A DNA stretch of 64,000 nucleotides. Origin: Mauremys mutica (Eukaryota; Chordata; Testudines; Geoemydidae). The stretch is taken from positions 13,009,105 to 13,073,104 of the forward strand of contig NC_059081.1 in assembly GCF_020497125.1 (NCBI RefSeq), given 5' to 3'. Below the pieces are notes generated by a model that had not been told where the DNA came from, ran no database searches, and saw only the letters and a list, made by a program, of their open reading frames with translations. The position numbers and the translations under genes are program-made. Of this stretch, positions 45,138-58,570 are shown in pieces (position 1 is the stretch's first letter; each line of letters begins with the position of its first letter).

Positions 45138-48100
45138 CTAAAGTCAAATATAAAGAAAATACAGTTACAAAATACACACCAAAAACACAAAATAGTGAAC
45201 AATTTAACAAGCATGAATTTCAGTTAAAAAAAAAGGCATGAAAACATACAAAACTTCATTTGAAATACTGTCTATGTTAATGCAAATTAGCCTTCCATGG
45301 CTAGGAACTCTGCAGTAGCAACATGATTAGCCCCTAGGATAGGAAGTGCTTTGTGTTGCTTCTACAGCTGATTCAGGATTAGCAGTTAGGAAAATGGTCA
45401 GAAAATAGCTGAACACAGCACGAAAAAGAGGCGGGTAGAAGTTGGGGTGGGTAGAATCAACATTTTAACAGTGCCTCAGGCTTTCACAAGAGTTGGGTTT
45501 TTGAATAATTCTGATTTAGATTGCCATAAAAGCAGAACGCTGAAAACCAAACCACAGAACTGAGGTAAAGAAAAGAACAGGAAGAAAGAAATAGGGAGAC
45601 TGCGTGTTTTTCTACTGATTTATTAGAATGTGGGTGATACTAACATAACCAGCAGTCTCAGAGATCTGTTCTGAATAATCTCTATACACAAGGAGTACAG
45701 GATACACTATGCTAAACTTAAAGCAGATACTTGAACTCGAGTTAATTTACCTTATATTAATGTGTATAATATTTTTCTTCCTAGAAAAACTTTACAAACT
45801 ATACACTAGTTCTTTCCCTAATCACTGCAATTTGGTCACTTCCACGATGGAACAAAAACAGCTGTTTTAACAGTTTGCAACAGAATTATATAGAAATTTA
45901 AGGACAGGAGGTGAAGATAAATAGCATATTCAGCTGAGACTAGATGGCAAGTTCACAGAGACAATGTAGTTACCCAAGCTGGAATATGGCCAGCATATCT
46001 AAGGACTACACAACATTTTAGGAGTTATGGAAAAGTAATATACCATTAGTATGAATAAGGTAAATGATGCAAAGAGTTCTGTGGCACCATATAGACTAAC
46101 AAACATTGAAGCATGAGCTCTCGTGGGTGAATACCCACTTAGTCGGATGCACCCATGAAAGCTCATGCTCCAATACGTTTGTTAGTCTATAAGGTGCCAC
46201 AGAAAACTCTGCCACTTTTACAGATCCAGACTAACACAGCTACCCCTCTGATACTTAAAGGTAAATGATGTGATTTTGTTAACTTCAATTTTAGGAAGCG
46301 GCTAGGCAAAACAAATTATAATAAAATGAAAGCTCCAAGTCAGTAAAGGAAGACCACCAGTTATTAAAATCTGATGCTCATGCAGCCACCACTGTCTAGA
46401 GAGGTCATACATGTTCTGTGTTATTTTATCTCCATGAGGTCAAGTTTACAGGTGAAATTACAAAAGTGTTAATTCAACATCCCAGTGGGGACTACAAGCA
46501 GGAGTCCAGGCCCATAGAGGTTGCAAGAGAGAGTCATAATCTTCCAAACACACAAGTGCCTTGTGGTCTACTGGAAGTTCCATAGGCTACAGAGACATCT
46601 CTGGGAGGACTGCCAGAGATTATACTATATGAAGTGGCTGTTCCCCAGCCATATTTCTTCCAACCAACCATCCCCCAGACCATCAGAAACATTACCATAC
46701 AGTTTTAAGATACCACCACTCCGGCTCTGCTCCCTTCGCTCTCAAAGTTTTCAGGACTTTGGAATAGAGAGGAAGGGAGGGTTTGCCCCTCCATTTTGAT
46801 TTACTTGGCAGTCAATACAGTCTTTCCCCAAAGATGTCTACATTTCGATTTTCAATCTAATTAATCGAAGTACAAACCATTCAAGTTATTTAAGAATAGT
46901 TACACTGCTGAAATCCTGTAGCACTTAATATTTTCCAATAACTGACAAGATCCTCTGAAGTTTTCGGATGTTTTACCTATCTTTATTTCACATAAGCAAA
47001 TCATAAAGCAACCTACCAATTGATAGTGCCCTTGTTATGTTAGAAGCTGGAGGATCCCGTTCAGGGGGACAGGAATCACAGAAGTCCCAACAAGCTGGAC
47101 AAATTAGATTTCCAGCATGTACCCATCCATTCATCTGAACGCTAACAGTTAACACTTGTCCAGAGCGGCTGCACAAGTATGCTGTGTCCTTGACCCAAAC
47201 GTTCAGCCCTTCGGGAGAACAAGAAACCTTAAAATAAAGAAACCAAGTTAGGTCTGTTATGTTTAAACATGTCGCTTTGTTTATTATCCAAACTTGTTTA
47301 TAGATTCTTCCAATAAGTAAATATTTTGTTCACAAACTGGCTTGGAGACAGCACAGATGAACTGGAAACCCATATTGCTAATTTTAGAACAATTAACTAT
47401 TTTAATCTGCTATTTGTTTCAAGGATTTGGTCATATTCTTTTCTGCAATTATACTAACTGAACCACTGAATTAAGAATTACTATAATCATCTGCATACTG
47501 CCAATGATTTGATATAAGTGCATTTTCAGTTGTGCTAAGAATATTTTTGAACCCATTCTTTAATTAGTATAGCCAAGATGATCATGATTATGAAAAATAA
47601 ACTTACATAGATCCAGTGCCTTCCACCTAAACTCAATGGGACTCACAAAACAAATTAAGCTAGACATCCTGTGTGGATGACATCCCAATATAAATTACAA
47701 AATATAGAAAAATTAGTATTCCTATTTTACAGCTAGGGAAACTGAAGCACAAAAACTACCTTGGACAAGTCATTCATAGGAAGTCTGTGGTAGAGATAAA
47801 TATAACATCCAGATCTGTCCTCTAGCCCTGTTCTTAACCCCAATCTTTTTTTATTTTTATTAAACTTCCAGTGGATAGTTTAAGTTACATGCTCTTGTTA
47901 GGAAGCTATTTTTAAAGCATTGCTAAAAATATTGGGTTATTTAACAAAAACAGCCTGTGATATTAAGTAATCTTATCCTATTTTTTAAAACAAATTCTGA
48001 GTTTTTATAAAAAAGGTGTGATTTTTAAAAAATGGTTTCTAAATTTATTTAAAATGTCATCCTTACCTGATAACATCCACTACCCCAATCAGGATAACTG

Positions 48101-51100
48101 AGCTTTTTTCTGCACTGTGCCATGATAAATGCTGATTTCTGAATGAGACACACAGAGTTTGGTCCATATTTCTCTGCACCATAGTTTTTTAAAGGATCTG
48201 AAGGAAAGAGGAACACATTTTTGAAGAGTTAACTCAGCTTTGTTAAATGAACATCAGCAAGCCCCTATTGTAAATTAGTAAAGAAAATTAACTTCAAGTA
48301 GTAAACGATCTATAGGGCAATTTCAACAAACACCAGAAAGAAAATCTAACTCTTCAGACCGCTCATAGAATGTTAGGACTAAAATGCTAGGACACCATTT
48401 CCACAATCTGAAACAGCTTAATGTCCATTGGAATAAATCAACTTCTGTTAACATTAAACTGAATAAGTCTTCCACCAGACTGCAAATGTATGCCTGCCAG
48501 CTAAACTGTACACTAGCAGTGCTAATTTACCATCCCAGTAAGGCCACTGAGTCACTGGCAGTGTAAAAACTCAGATTATCAAATTAGGCAGGAGTATCAG
48601 ATGGTAACTGTTCAATATAATTTACTCCACCCCATCTGTTCATGAAGAAAAATGGAGACTAAAAGGAAAGTGTTGGGAGTGGAGAAAGGAAGAGGGGGAA
48701 AAAATAGTCTGCTGAACAAACCAGACAACAGAAAGTGGACTGAAAACAGCAAAGAACCTTGTTTTCTAAAGAATGTTCTTAACTAGAAATGTGTGGTTGT
48801 CCAGATAAGACCATCCTTGTGAATTCTGCAACAAGAAAAACACTTTGAAAATATACTTCACAAGAAACTGACCTGGCTGATTTTCCATTATTCTACAATC
48901 TGAGCTGCGTTGAAATTCACCACTTAAATGCCAACTAAATTCTTGACTAAAGGGGCAATAGTCAGCAATTTCTACTGAGCCACCATAATAAGGCAAATCT
49001 TCTGATGGTACTCCATTAAGACTGTCAAAGTACTAGAGGAAAAAAAATGAGACAGTGAAATAGTTTGTGCAATAAGGACAAGTGTATATTTAGCTTTCAT
49101 TGAATCTATCATAATCACAAATTGCCAACATCAGTGGTGCTGCACATGGGCACTGGTATGTTTAAGAAATGCCTTTGTGCCAGATGGATCCGAAAGCACT
49201 TTAAACTCTGCATGTATATACACACATATATGCACACGAGAGAAATCACTTTTCCTGCCAAATCACAGCCACCTCCGGAGTGAAACAGCACTATTGTAAC
49301 AATGCACAGCAATACCCGGCAGCAGGTTAGGTAAGGCATTGAAGAAATACCATATACAGAAAATCTTCCAGGGAAATCTATGTAGGAGCCTGCAATGACT
49401 TACGATGGAATTTGGTCAGAGAGCCAGATGAACATCATTGTTCTTTCAGAAGAGACCAACATGAGATTTCTAATGACCATAAACGGTCAGCATGTCATTT
49501 GTCCTTCTCTGAAATAGGGCACTTTCAGCAACACACATCCCCTTCACATATTAGTACAGTACCAACTCAGAGGGAAAGAATGCTACACCCTAAGTCACCA
49601 CTACATCTTGCACCACCTAAGTCATCAGTTCTCAAACTGTGGATTGCAACCCTGTTTTAATGGGGTTGCCAGGGCTGGCGTTAGACTTGCTGGGGCCCGG
49701 GGCCGAAGCCCGAGCCCCACTACTCTGGATGGCAGAGATCAGGCTTTGGCTTCAGCCCTGGGCGGCGAGGCTCAGGTTATAAGGCCCCTGTCTGAGGCTG
49801 AAGCCCTTAGGCTTAGTCCCCCACCCAGGGCAGCAGGGCTCAGGCTTCAGCTTTGACTCCCCTATCCCCGAAGCGGCAGGGCTCAGGCTTTGGTCCCCTC
49901 TCATGGGGTCGTGTAGTAACTTTTGTTGTCAGAAGGGGGTCATGGTGCAATGAAATTTGAGAACTCCTGACGTAAATAAAAATAATTTGAGCTGTTCCAT
50001 GGAGTAAGATGCATTATACCTGATACTCCTGAGGTAACTGCTTTGGGAATTTCTGTAAATTGCATACTGCTACTGCCTTTTGGTCCTGTCTACAAGTTAA
50101 CTGCAGTGGATTACTCCTCAGAGTGTCACAATATGGACTCACCAATTGCCTCCTTCAAAAGAGGAAAGAAAATCTTAGTTGAATTAGATCATATTTATAT
50201 CAATTGCTTTTGCTAGACAATTCTATAAGGACTGGTGTTACTTTTCCCCACTTCATTGGTCCATCATGTGTTGGGCACTGGTCTCTTAATGAGCTTGGCA
50301 GCAAACTATTGCCATTTGATTGGTCTTCAATGTCATGGGAAACGCATCCATACATTTACCAACACAATATTCTCTAAATCAAAAAGTATTTCATCTAGGA
50401 TGCTCTTACTCATCTAGATGGTCTAATTTTTTGCTAGTCTTTAGAAATTTTTAAGTCGGTGAAAAGATTAAAAACATGAGAAGGCCTGCTAATACAAAGT
50501 GTAATGAGATATGCCCCCTATGGGTCAGAGCAGTATCTAAAATACTATTAGAACTAACACAAACTAGGCCTGATTTTGAAAATGACCGTAGCCCGCTCCC
50601 CATTGTTGCGGGTGCAATCAGATATTTAGACTTCTAAGAGTCATTTGCACTTCCAATTCAATGGAGGCAAAGTAATAGCATGTCCACTTTTCAAGATTAA
50701 ATGTAAAAAAAATTACAGTAAAAGCAAGGATATTAGTGATAGAAGCCAATCAACTATTATTCTTGCACAACCTAATGAAAGTGAGTTCGTGGTCTACACA
50801 ACATAAGAGAAAGATGTAGGTGAATACTGAATACTGACAAACTGCAAATTCAACAGGTTTCAAAGCATCATATTGAGACACATGATGAAGGGAAGCAGCG
50901 AACATCTACAGAGGATAATTATTGTCAAGGCCGTCTGTCCTCTGTTGCAAGTCAAATGATTTTGTAGCACTTTGGTGAGACAGACTGGAAATTTTGTTGC
51001 AGCTAAAATTGAACTCTCTTCCAATTTAAAAGCTACCACGCATTGCGATGAGTGGAATAGTTCATTGGACTTTTGGCTCACAACACTAAACAGCCACACA

Positions 51101-54100
51101 TTTCAAAAAGTTTATAATATGAATGAAGACAAACACACACAGATGAACATGAACATTGAGCTTTAAAAAAAAAAAGTGTGTTCTTACTTCTCTTTCTTTT
51201 GGTCAATCCAAAATTTACAGCTTTTCATCACAAAGTCACAGCCTTTATCACGGCCCCAGTCTAATTTCTCTGCCATGCTGTAATTGGCTTTATACCAGCT
51301 GTAAAGATATTTTGAAATGGAAATACAACTGAGAAATTGGTCTTCTGACCAATCAGCAGAAGACAGTTTAAAAACTTGATAATCTCCTTATTCATTCACT
51401 GAAAATTTTAATGTAGGTTATGTCCCTTGTATATATAAATTATATGAATATTTCCTTCTGACTTTACAAATAGTGAATTAAAGCTAAAACTTGTTTTATT
51501 TGTTAATGTGCATCTCTTGCTGAATAAATGGTGACTACATCTGGCATTGTACAATGGATAAAGTGTGCCAAATAAACAGGAGTAATTGGCCAAAGGGCTT
51601 ACATATATAAAGGGGAAATTCTGCTCTCATATCCACAGGTTAGATCTTGACTGATTCTGCCCTCCTTCCAGGCATGGAAATTCTATACCTGTAATAAGAG
51701 CTGAATGACAGTGAAGATCTGCTATGTAGCTTTTCAAGGAGAATTTTACCCCAAAGGCATAATTTGATTATACAAACTAGATACACACAAGGGTGTGGTC
51801 TTTATGGACAGAGTAATGATAGATGGCATTCAAGAGACATCTGAAGAAAAATGAAGATAACAACATAGTGCTATACCAAATATCTTTAATTATTAACTTT
51901 TTACATAAAGCAAGCTGTATTCATTTAACTGCAACATCTCTAGGTGCATGAACTCCACAGTACTTTCATTGTTTATAGCTTGAAAATACACAGGTCTGAA
52001 ACTGAAGACTAACAACATTTGGTCTTTTCACTCTTACCCTGTATCCTCCATTAATGCTAAGGTAATCCGGGAGAAGACCCTGTTCTGTGTGTGGGATCCA
52101 GTCATTGCCTCATTCTGAAAATTACCAGTAACCGTTAGGAAGCTTCTGAAAAGTGATTCACAGTGTTTTCAGAGCACATTTTCCTTGACAAGTATTTTAA
52201 GAAGTTATTTTTCCATACTGAAAACATTTCACTGCAAGTTAAAAGACACCAAAAGTATTTTCCAAAAATGTTTAATTTTTTCTTACCAACTTCCCTAGGA
52301 AATCTTGAAATTGAAATTTGTTCCCTTATTGCTTACCTCCACAACGCACAATATTGATTTGATATTGTGGCTTTACCCATGACTACGAGGTCACTAACAT
52401 TTGTACTATAAAAGGAACAATGCTGCACAGACAATCAAATAGGCTAAATGACCACCGTCTTAGTGAGAGAAAAGTCAATTGCCTTGTTCAGAGGAATTTC
52501 TGCACAGGGGAGATGGCAAAAGCCACACTGGAGGGGGATCATAGAAATTCAGATGAGCACTGAAACAGGTTACCTAGGGAAGATGTGGATCTGCTGTTAC
52601 TGAAGGTTTTCAAGAACAGGTTAGACCAGTGGTCCCCAGACTTTTCAGGGTCAAGCCAAGGCTATGGCTCCTGTGGGGGGGGTGGAGATGAGGACATGCG
52701 AACAGGGGTAAGGGGGCTGAGACTGGGGCCACAGCTTGGGGGAGGGTCTGGAGCTGGGGCCAGAGATGGAGCTAGAACCACGGCCGGGCCGCAATGGGGG
52801 CCGGCAGCTGGGGTCCTGGCTGGGCTGCGGTAAGGGGCCGATGCTGGGGCTGAGTGTGAGACCACGGCTGAAGTAGACCTGGGGGCAAAACGGGACTGAG
52901 CAGCGCTCCCTCCCCACCTCCTGTGGGGGCTGACCTGGGCCCCACTGTGCCCCCCCAGAATGTTCCTCCACACCCCCTTAAGGGGGGCATGCCCCATAGT
53001 TTGGGGACCACTGGGTTAGACAAACACCTGTCAGGGATGTCTAGATATATTTAATCCTATCCCACAGAGAAGGGCTAGATCACCTCACAAGGTGCCTTCC
53101 AGCCCTACATTTCTATGATTTTATGAAGTCACGGTAGTGCCTAAACTGCGCTCCCCAGGATTTGAGACAAAAAGGTAGAAGGAGAGGGGATGACAAAAAG
53201 ATAAACTGGCTCAAAGGAAGTTCCACTCCCCTCTCCTCCCAGAAACACTCACTCAGTAAACAAAGATCAAGTTCAAAAGTGCCCTTATAAATGTAGTTTT
53301 CTTATGAAGAGACTAGTTGGTACAGAAGTACATAAAACAAATTAAACTAGGATCACTGCATAGCTGTATTACACTAATAAACTCTACAGGGCAAGTTGGG
53401 GGAAGATAGGGAAAGAACTATAGAAAAGCGAACCTCTAATTGTTTGTCATTTGATGCTGTTTTTCTAGGTACTGGTGAACCTTGTGCTCTGAGAATTAAG
53501 AGTTTGGAGAATGGTATGAGAGTTGTGTGGGAATGAATAGAGGTTTAATGTGCACAGCTTAGAGTTATTTGCAATGTATTTCAGTTAGTTTAACACTGGT
53601 GGGTTTCCAATAGATCTACGATACACCTGGAAAACTGGAGAAAAAAAAATCTACATTTTTATCCCCTTTAGTGAATTATTTACCAGCACTAACCTCCAAC
53701 AATCGCTTTTCCCAGTGATTGAGCTCAGTACCCATACCACCTTGGTTTTCAAGCTCCATTCCCTCTAGAATTGGACAGTCAAAATGTTTCCGAGCTTCTT
53801 CCTACAAAACAGAACTGTTACAACCTCATTCTCAAAATACTGAGAAAAACTCAGAAATGAACTTCTTGATTAAGATTTTTTTTTTTAAAAGGACTATTTT
53901 AATGTCCTCCTTTTACCACAGCCTGCTATTTTCCTTTGAATGCAGAAGGACTTCTCCTTACTGAAGCTCTAACAAACTAGTGAATCTCCCAATACTGAAT
54001 CCAGCAACCTGGCTGTTAGCCGCTAATAAGGAACATACCATACTACCTACTTATTCCAAGTTCATATCAGGATCATCTGAAAACAATGTTTCACAGAAAA

Positions 54101-57100
54101 TAAGCTTTCATGAAATAGCCCCCCCTTCACGATTAGGTATGCTCAAGAAATTCTGAACAAAACATTTTCACATTAGAAAACGGGGTTTTGTCAAAATCAA
54201 AATTTTCCATGAGAAGAGAGATTCTGGTGGAATTTTCCATTAGAAAAATCAAAACATACCGCTATTAGCCAACAGGCATCACCCTGTCTAAGATTTGTGG
54301 CCTGCCCTCCCAGCTCCCACCTCACAATAGGACAGTAACCAGGATGAGCAGAAGCCCCTTACTATAGTTAGCAGTACAGCTTTAAAGAGTTGGGCTACAA
54401 ATAGTTATTTCAATTTCCTAAAAGTAAAGGTTTGACTAGAATTTCTCCAAACAATCTATAATACCAAAATTAATGTTTGGGTGAAAGTACTGTTGTTCGG
54501 TTTCATTTATTAATTGGTTTCTGTCCTCAAATTCCTTAAAAATAAAAAAGTTAAAATTTGAAAGGAAAGACTGTGAGAGAGTGAGGTGGAGGGAGCTTGG
54601 AGGAGAAAGGGTGTCAAACATTTTGGAATAATTTCTAAAACAAGAGGAAAGGTGTGATGAAATTTTTCAACGCTGACACTTCATTATAGGCGGAATTAGG
54701 AAAACAAGTAGTATTTAAACGGGAAAGGAAAGGTATACTAGTCATATGAAAAAAAAAAGATGAATACTGAACAGAAAAAGGATTAAGGGCCTTATCACTT
54801 AAGTCAATAGCAATTGCGAGTGATCAAAGCCTCAGGATCAGACTTTATGGAAACAAGATGTGAGCAGGATGGGATGGTCCATTTAATCACTACCAAATCT
54901 GCTTTAATCTTCTACTCTATCCTTCATGGTATCTCTACCCAACCCCTACATTCTGTCTTTGCATTTCAATTACTTCTCCCCTTACACCTCAAGACCCAAT
55001 TAACTGTTTTCCATCTTACTTAAATATCTCTCAATTAACTAGGAGTATGATTTTCTTTAAAGTTTGACCCAAACCAGGTTATGTGGTCAAGAATTCTTTT
55101 TTCTTTGTAGTATCCAGTAAATTAACATTTTTGTTATCAACAAAATGGTAATGACTGAAGTTCAAGTATCTGATGGTAATCAGGACAGATGCACTATGAA
55201 AGAAGCTTAAGTTAATCAGTACTTACAACTACTCGAGGTGTTATCAGAAGAAATACATCATGGCGCAGCATCTTATTACCTCGTATATCCCATAACCTCA
55301 CTGCTTTATCAACAACTTTATTGCTCCACTGATACAAACCTAGACTGTAAGGAGAATGTTTTAATTAGAGATGTTTTACCAGAATCTAAGCAATAAACCT
55401 AGACTACGCTCCAAAACTAAACATTACCTTCCAAAAAAATGAACAGTGCTCAGTATCCTCTTAATATGTACTTTAATTCCTTATGAAAATGAAGTAGTTT
55501 AACTGGGCAACTTTCCTCCTTAGTAATATTCTTCCAAGTTATAAGCCTAATTTGCATTTTGTGATCAGCCAGACTGAAGAAGTTTACTAAGGAGATATTT
55601 TCAGAATTATTATGCATTAATAAAATATATTGCACATATCAGGAAAGAATCTAAAAAGCTAAGAACTTTCACTTGCAGAAATTGCACAAAGGAATGAGTT
55701 TTTACTACTAAAAGGGAAAACAGTTGCAAAATTGCTTATTTATACTGAAAATATCTAAATTAACTGAAAAACAGGAAAGTGTATTGTGATTTTTTTTTAA
55801 TAGTAAATGAGAATTATAGGCATGCAGAAATCATCCTACATAGTGCCATTACATATTGCACACATACAAGATGGGAAATGACTGCCTAGGAAGGAGTACT
55901 GCAGATAGGGATCTGGGGGTCATAGTGGATCACAAGCTAAACATGAGTCAACACTGTTACAAAAAAAGCAAACATCATTCTGGGATGTATTAGCAGGAGA
56001 ATTGTAAGCAAGACACGAGAAGTAATTCTTCTGCTCTACTCTGCGCTGATTAGGCCTCAACTGGAGTACTGTGTCCAGTTCTAGGCACCACATTTCAGGA
56101 AAGATGTGGACAAATTGGAGAAAGTCCAGAGAAGAGCAACAAAAATGATTAACAGAAGACTGAGGGGACATGGTAACAGTTTTCAAGTACATAAAAGGTT
56201 GTTACAAGGAGGAGGGAGAAAAAGTGTTGTTCTTAACCTCTGAGGACAGGACAAGAAGCAATGGGCTTAAAATGCAGCAAGGGCAGTTTAGGTTGGACAT
56301 TAAGAAAAACTTCCTAACTGTCAGGGTGGTTAAGCACTGGAATAGATTGCCTGGGGAGGTTGTGGAATCTCCATCATTTGGGATTTTTAGGAGCAGGTTG
56401 GACAAAGACCTGTCAGGGATGGACTAGAATGATAATACTTAGTCCTGCCTTGAGTGCAGGGGACTGGACTAGATGACCTCTTGAGGTCCCTTCCAGTTCT
56501 ATGATTCTATATTTAAAAACCTTGGAAGATAGACATCTTATACTGAGTAAATTCAATTACAATGATATTTGACATGTGATACATCATTGTGATTTAAGTA
56601 AACTCAATACAAGATATATATGAAGAATAAACCTTGATTCAGCAAGGTACTTAAGCATATGTCTAAGTGTAATCATGAATATAATCACTGTTTTCAGTAA
56701 GCTTACTTACGTTCTTAAAGTTAGGTGTATGTTTAAGTACACCACTGAACTGATCCACAGTGATGGATCATGCAGTCCTCAGAGGCAAGACCCCAGTGTT
56801 CCTAAGAGGACTGCAGGATAATCCGGATTGAAGTCCTAAAAGGGCTGCAGGGGAGAAGGGATAGCTCAGCAGTTTGAGCATTGACCTGCTAAGCCCAGGG
56901 TTGTGAGTTCAATCCTGGAGGGGACCACTTAGGGATTTAGTTGGGGATTGGTCCTGCTTTGAGGAGGGGGTTGAACTAGATGACCTCCTGAGGCCCCTTT
57001 CAACCTCGATATTCTGTAACCTACAGTATTATCCAGTAGTTGTCCATTACTGAACACACAGAATAATAATACTGCAGACCTATGGCTGTCTACTGTAGTA

Positions 57101-58532
57101 CTTCAATGACATGAAGGCCCTTAGTTAACTAACTATTGGTGGTATCAGTTAAGGAACAGACATGAAAACTGACCAAATTACTGCAGATTAAGGTTTAGGG
57201 TCAAATTTGAGATCTTATTGAAAAATGAAGACAGTCACATTTCAGTATGACAGGACTGCCAACTCTTTTCAGTCTAGGAAGATTTCATATATTCAGAATA
57301 CCCAAATTTGAATAGATTGTCCTTGAATCGCTAGCAGGTGAAGTGGTCAGTTTAAGCAAAATTGATAGGATTCTGTCAACTTTTAATCAGCACAGTTTAA
57401 CTGTGGGCATTACTGCTACTTAGCATTACCCATAGTGTAGAGGAATGGGGGAAATGAAGCTGAAGTTATGCTGCCAGATCCAACAGACCCTATGTGACTA
57501 ATTTGGAGTTGCTCTGGAATAGCTTATGAATACTGTATATTGACCTGGTTACTGGGCTGTTAATAGTATGAATATTTTGGTTTAATAGGAGGCTGTGGGG
57601 AATCACAAGCCAAAGAGAAAGAATGGCTCAAGATAAGCAACTTCTCAGCAAACACTTGAGAGTTAAGAGACAATCCCAGGACAGGAAAAGGCTGGGAACC
57701 CAGCAGGTCAAAAGAACTCTGGCTGGTTTAAAAAGGAATGCTCTCTCAGAAAAGGGAGCAGTTCCGGGGAACCAGACCAGCACACAGACACCCCACTGCT
57801 TATAGAATATTTATTTACAATCCTTTTTCTCTAAATCAGTGGTCCCCAAACTTTTCACTGTCTGTCCCACCTTACCCCTGCCCACCCACTCCCCGACCAA
57901 GCCAGGAGTCAGTCCCCCACCTTGGGGTGGGGGCACAGACAGGGGAAAAGGAACTGAGGCTGGGACTGGGACCGTGACTAAGAGCGGAACCACAGCCAGG
58001 GGCCAAGGCTGGGGATGGGAGCGGAAGCCATGGCCCAGCCGTGGTTAGGGCTAAGGCTGGGGCCGGGAGCGGAGCCGCAGCAGAGAGCCATGGTTGTGGC
58101 AGAGGTGGGTGGCACGCCCTCCCCATGCAGGCTGCCCCAGGCCCCACCCCCTGAATGTTCCTCTGCACCCCCCTCTGGGGGGCATGACCCACAGTTTGGG
58201 GACCACTGCTCTAAATTCTTTATTCCTACTGCTAAAGCAAACAATACTTTGATTTAAGGAGGATGTCCGATCACTGTGTACCACTGGTCACAGCCTCCCA
58301 AAGGGAAGAATGGCACAACAAATACCCCTGCAGGTTTGGCTGAATTCAGGTACGAATGGTTAATACACAGTATACTGCAGCCCAGCGCCCAATCTAAGAG
58401 TGGGAAAACTGTAAAATTATTCTGAAATAGGTGAAGGCATGAGGCCTGACACCTGAGGGAGTGCACCCAAAGAGACCACCAATGGAGGCAAAGGTGCGGG
58501 TAGCCCTGTAATTGACATCCTAAATCTGACGC

Positions 58533-58570
<38 letters not shown>

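Noticed and set aside
49618..49977. An 8-bp duplication around the hAT-like element
   Set aside because: The flanks taagtcat and acgtaaat do not match in any register tried, so only the inverted ends support the call.
52651..53023. Frames of 82-111 codons on both strands
   Set aside because: They lie inside a GC-rich non-autonomous hAT element and are low-complexity.
56862..56915. A genuine tRNA gene
   Set aside because: A and B boxes are present, but the segment continues into a SINE body with a CR1-like tail, and no closed acceptor stem was found.
57811..58257. Frames of 60-106 codons
   Set aside because: They also lie inside a GC-rich hAT element; no conserved coding signal.
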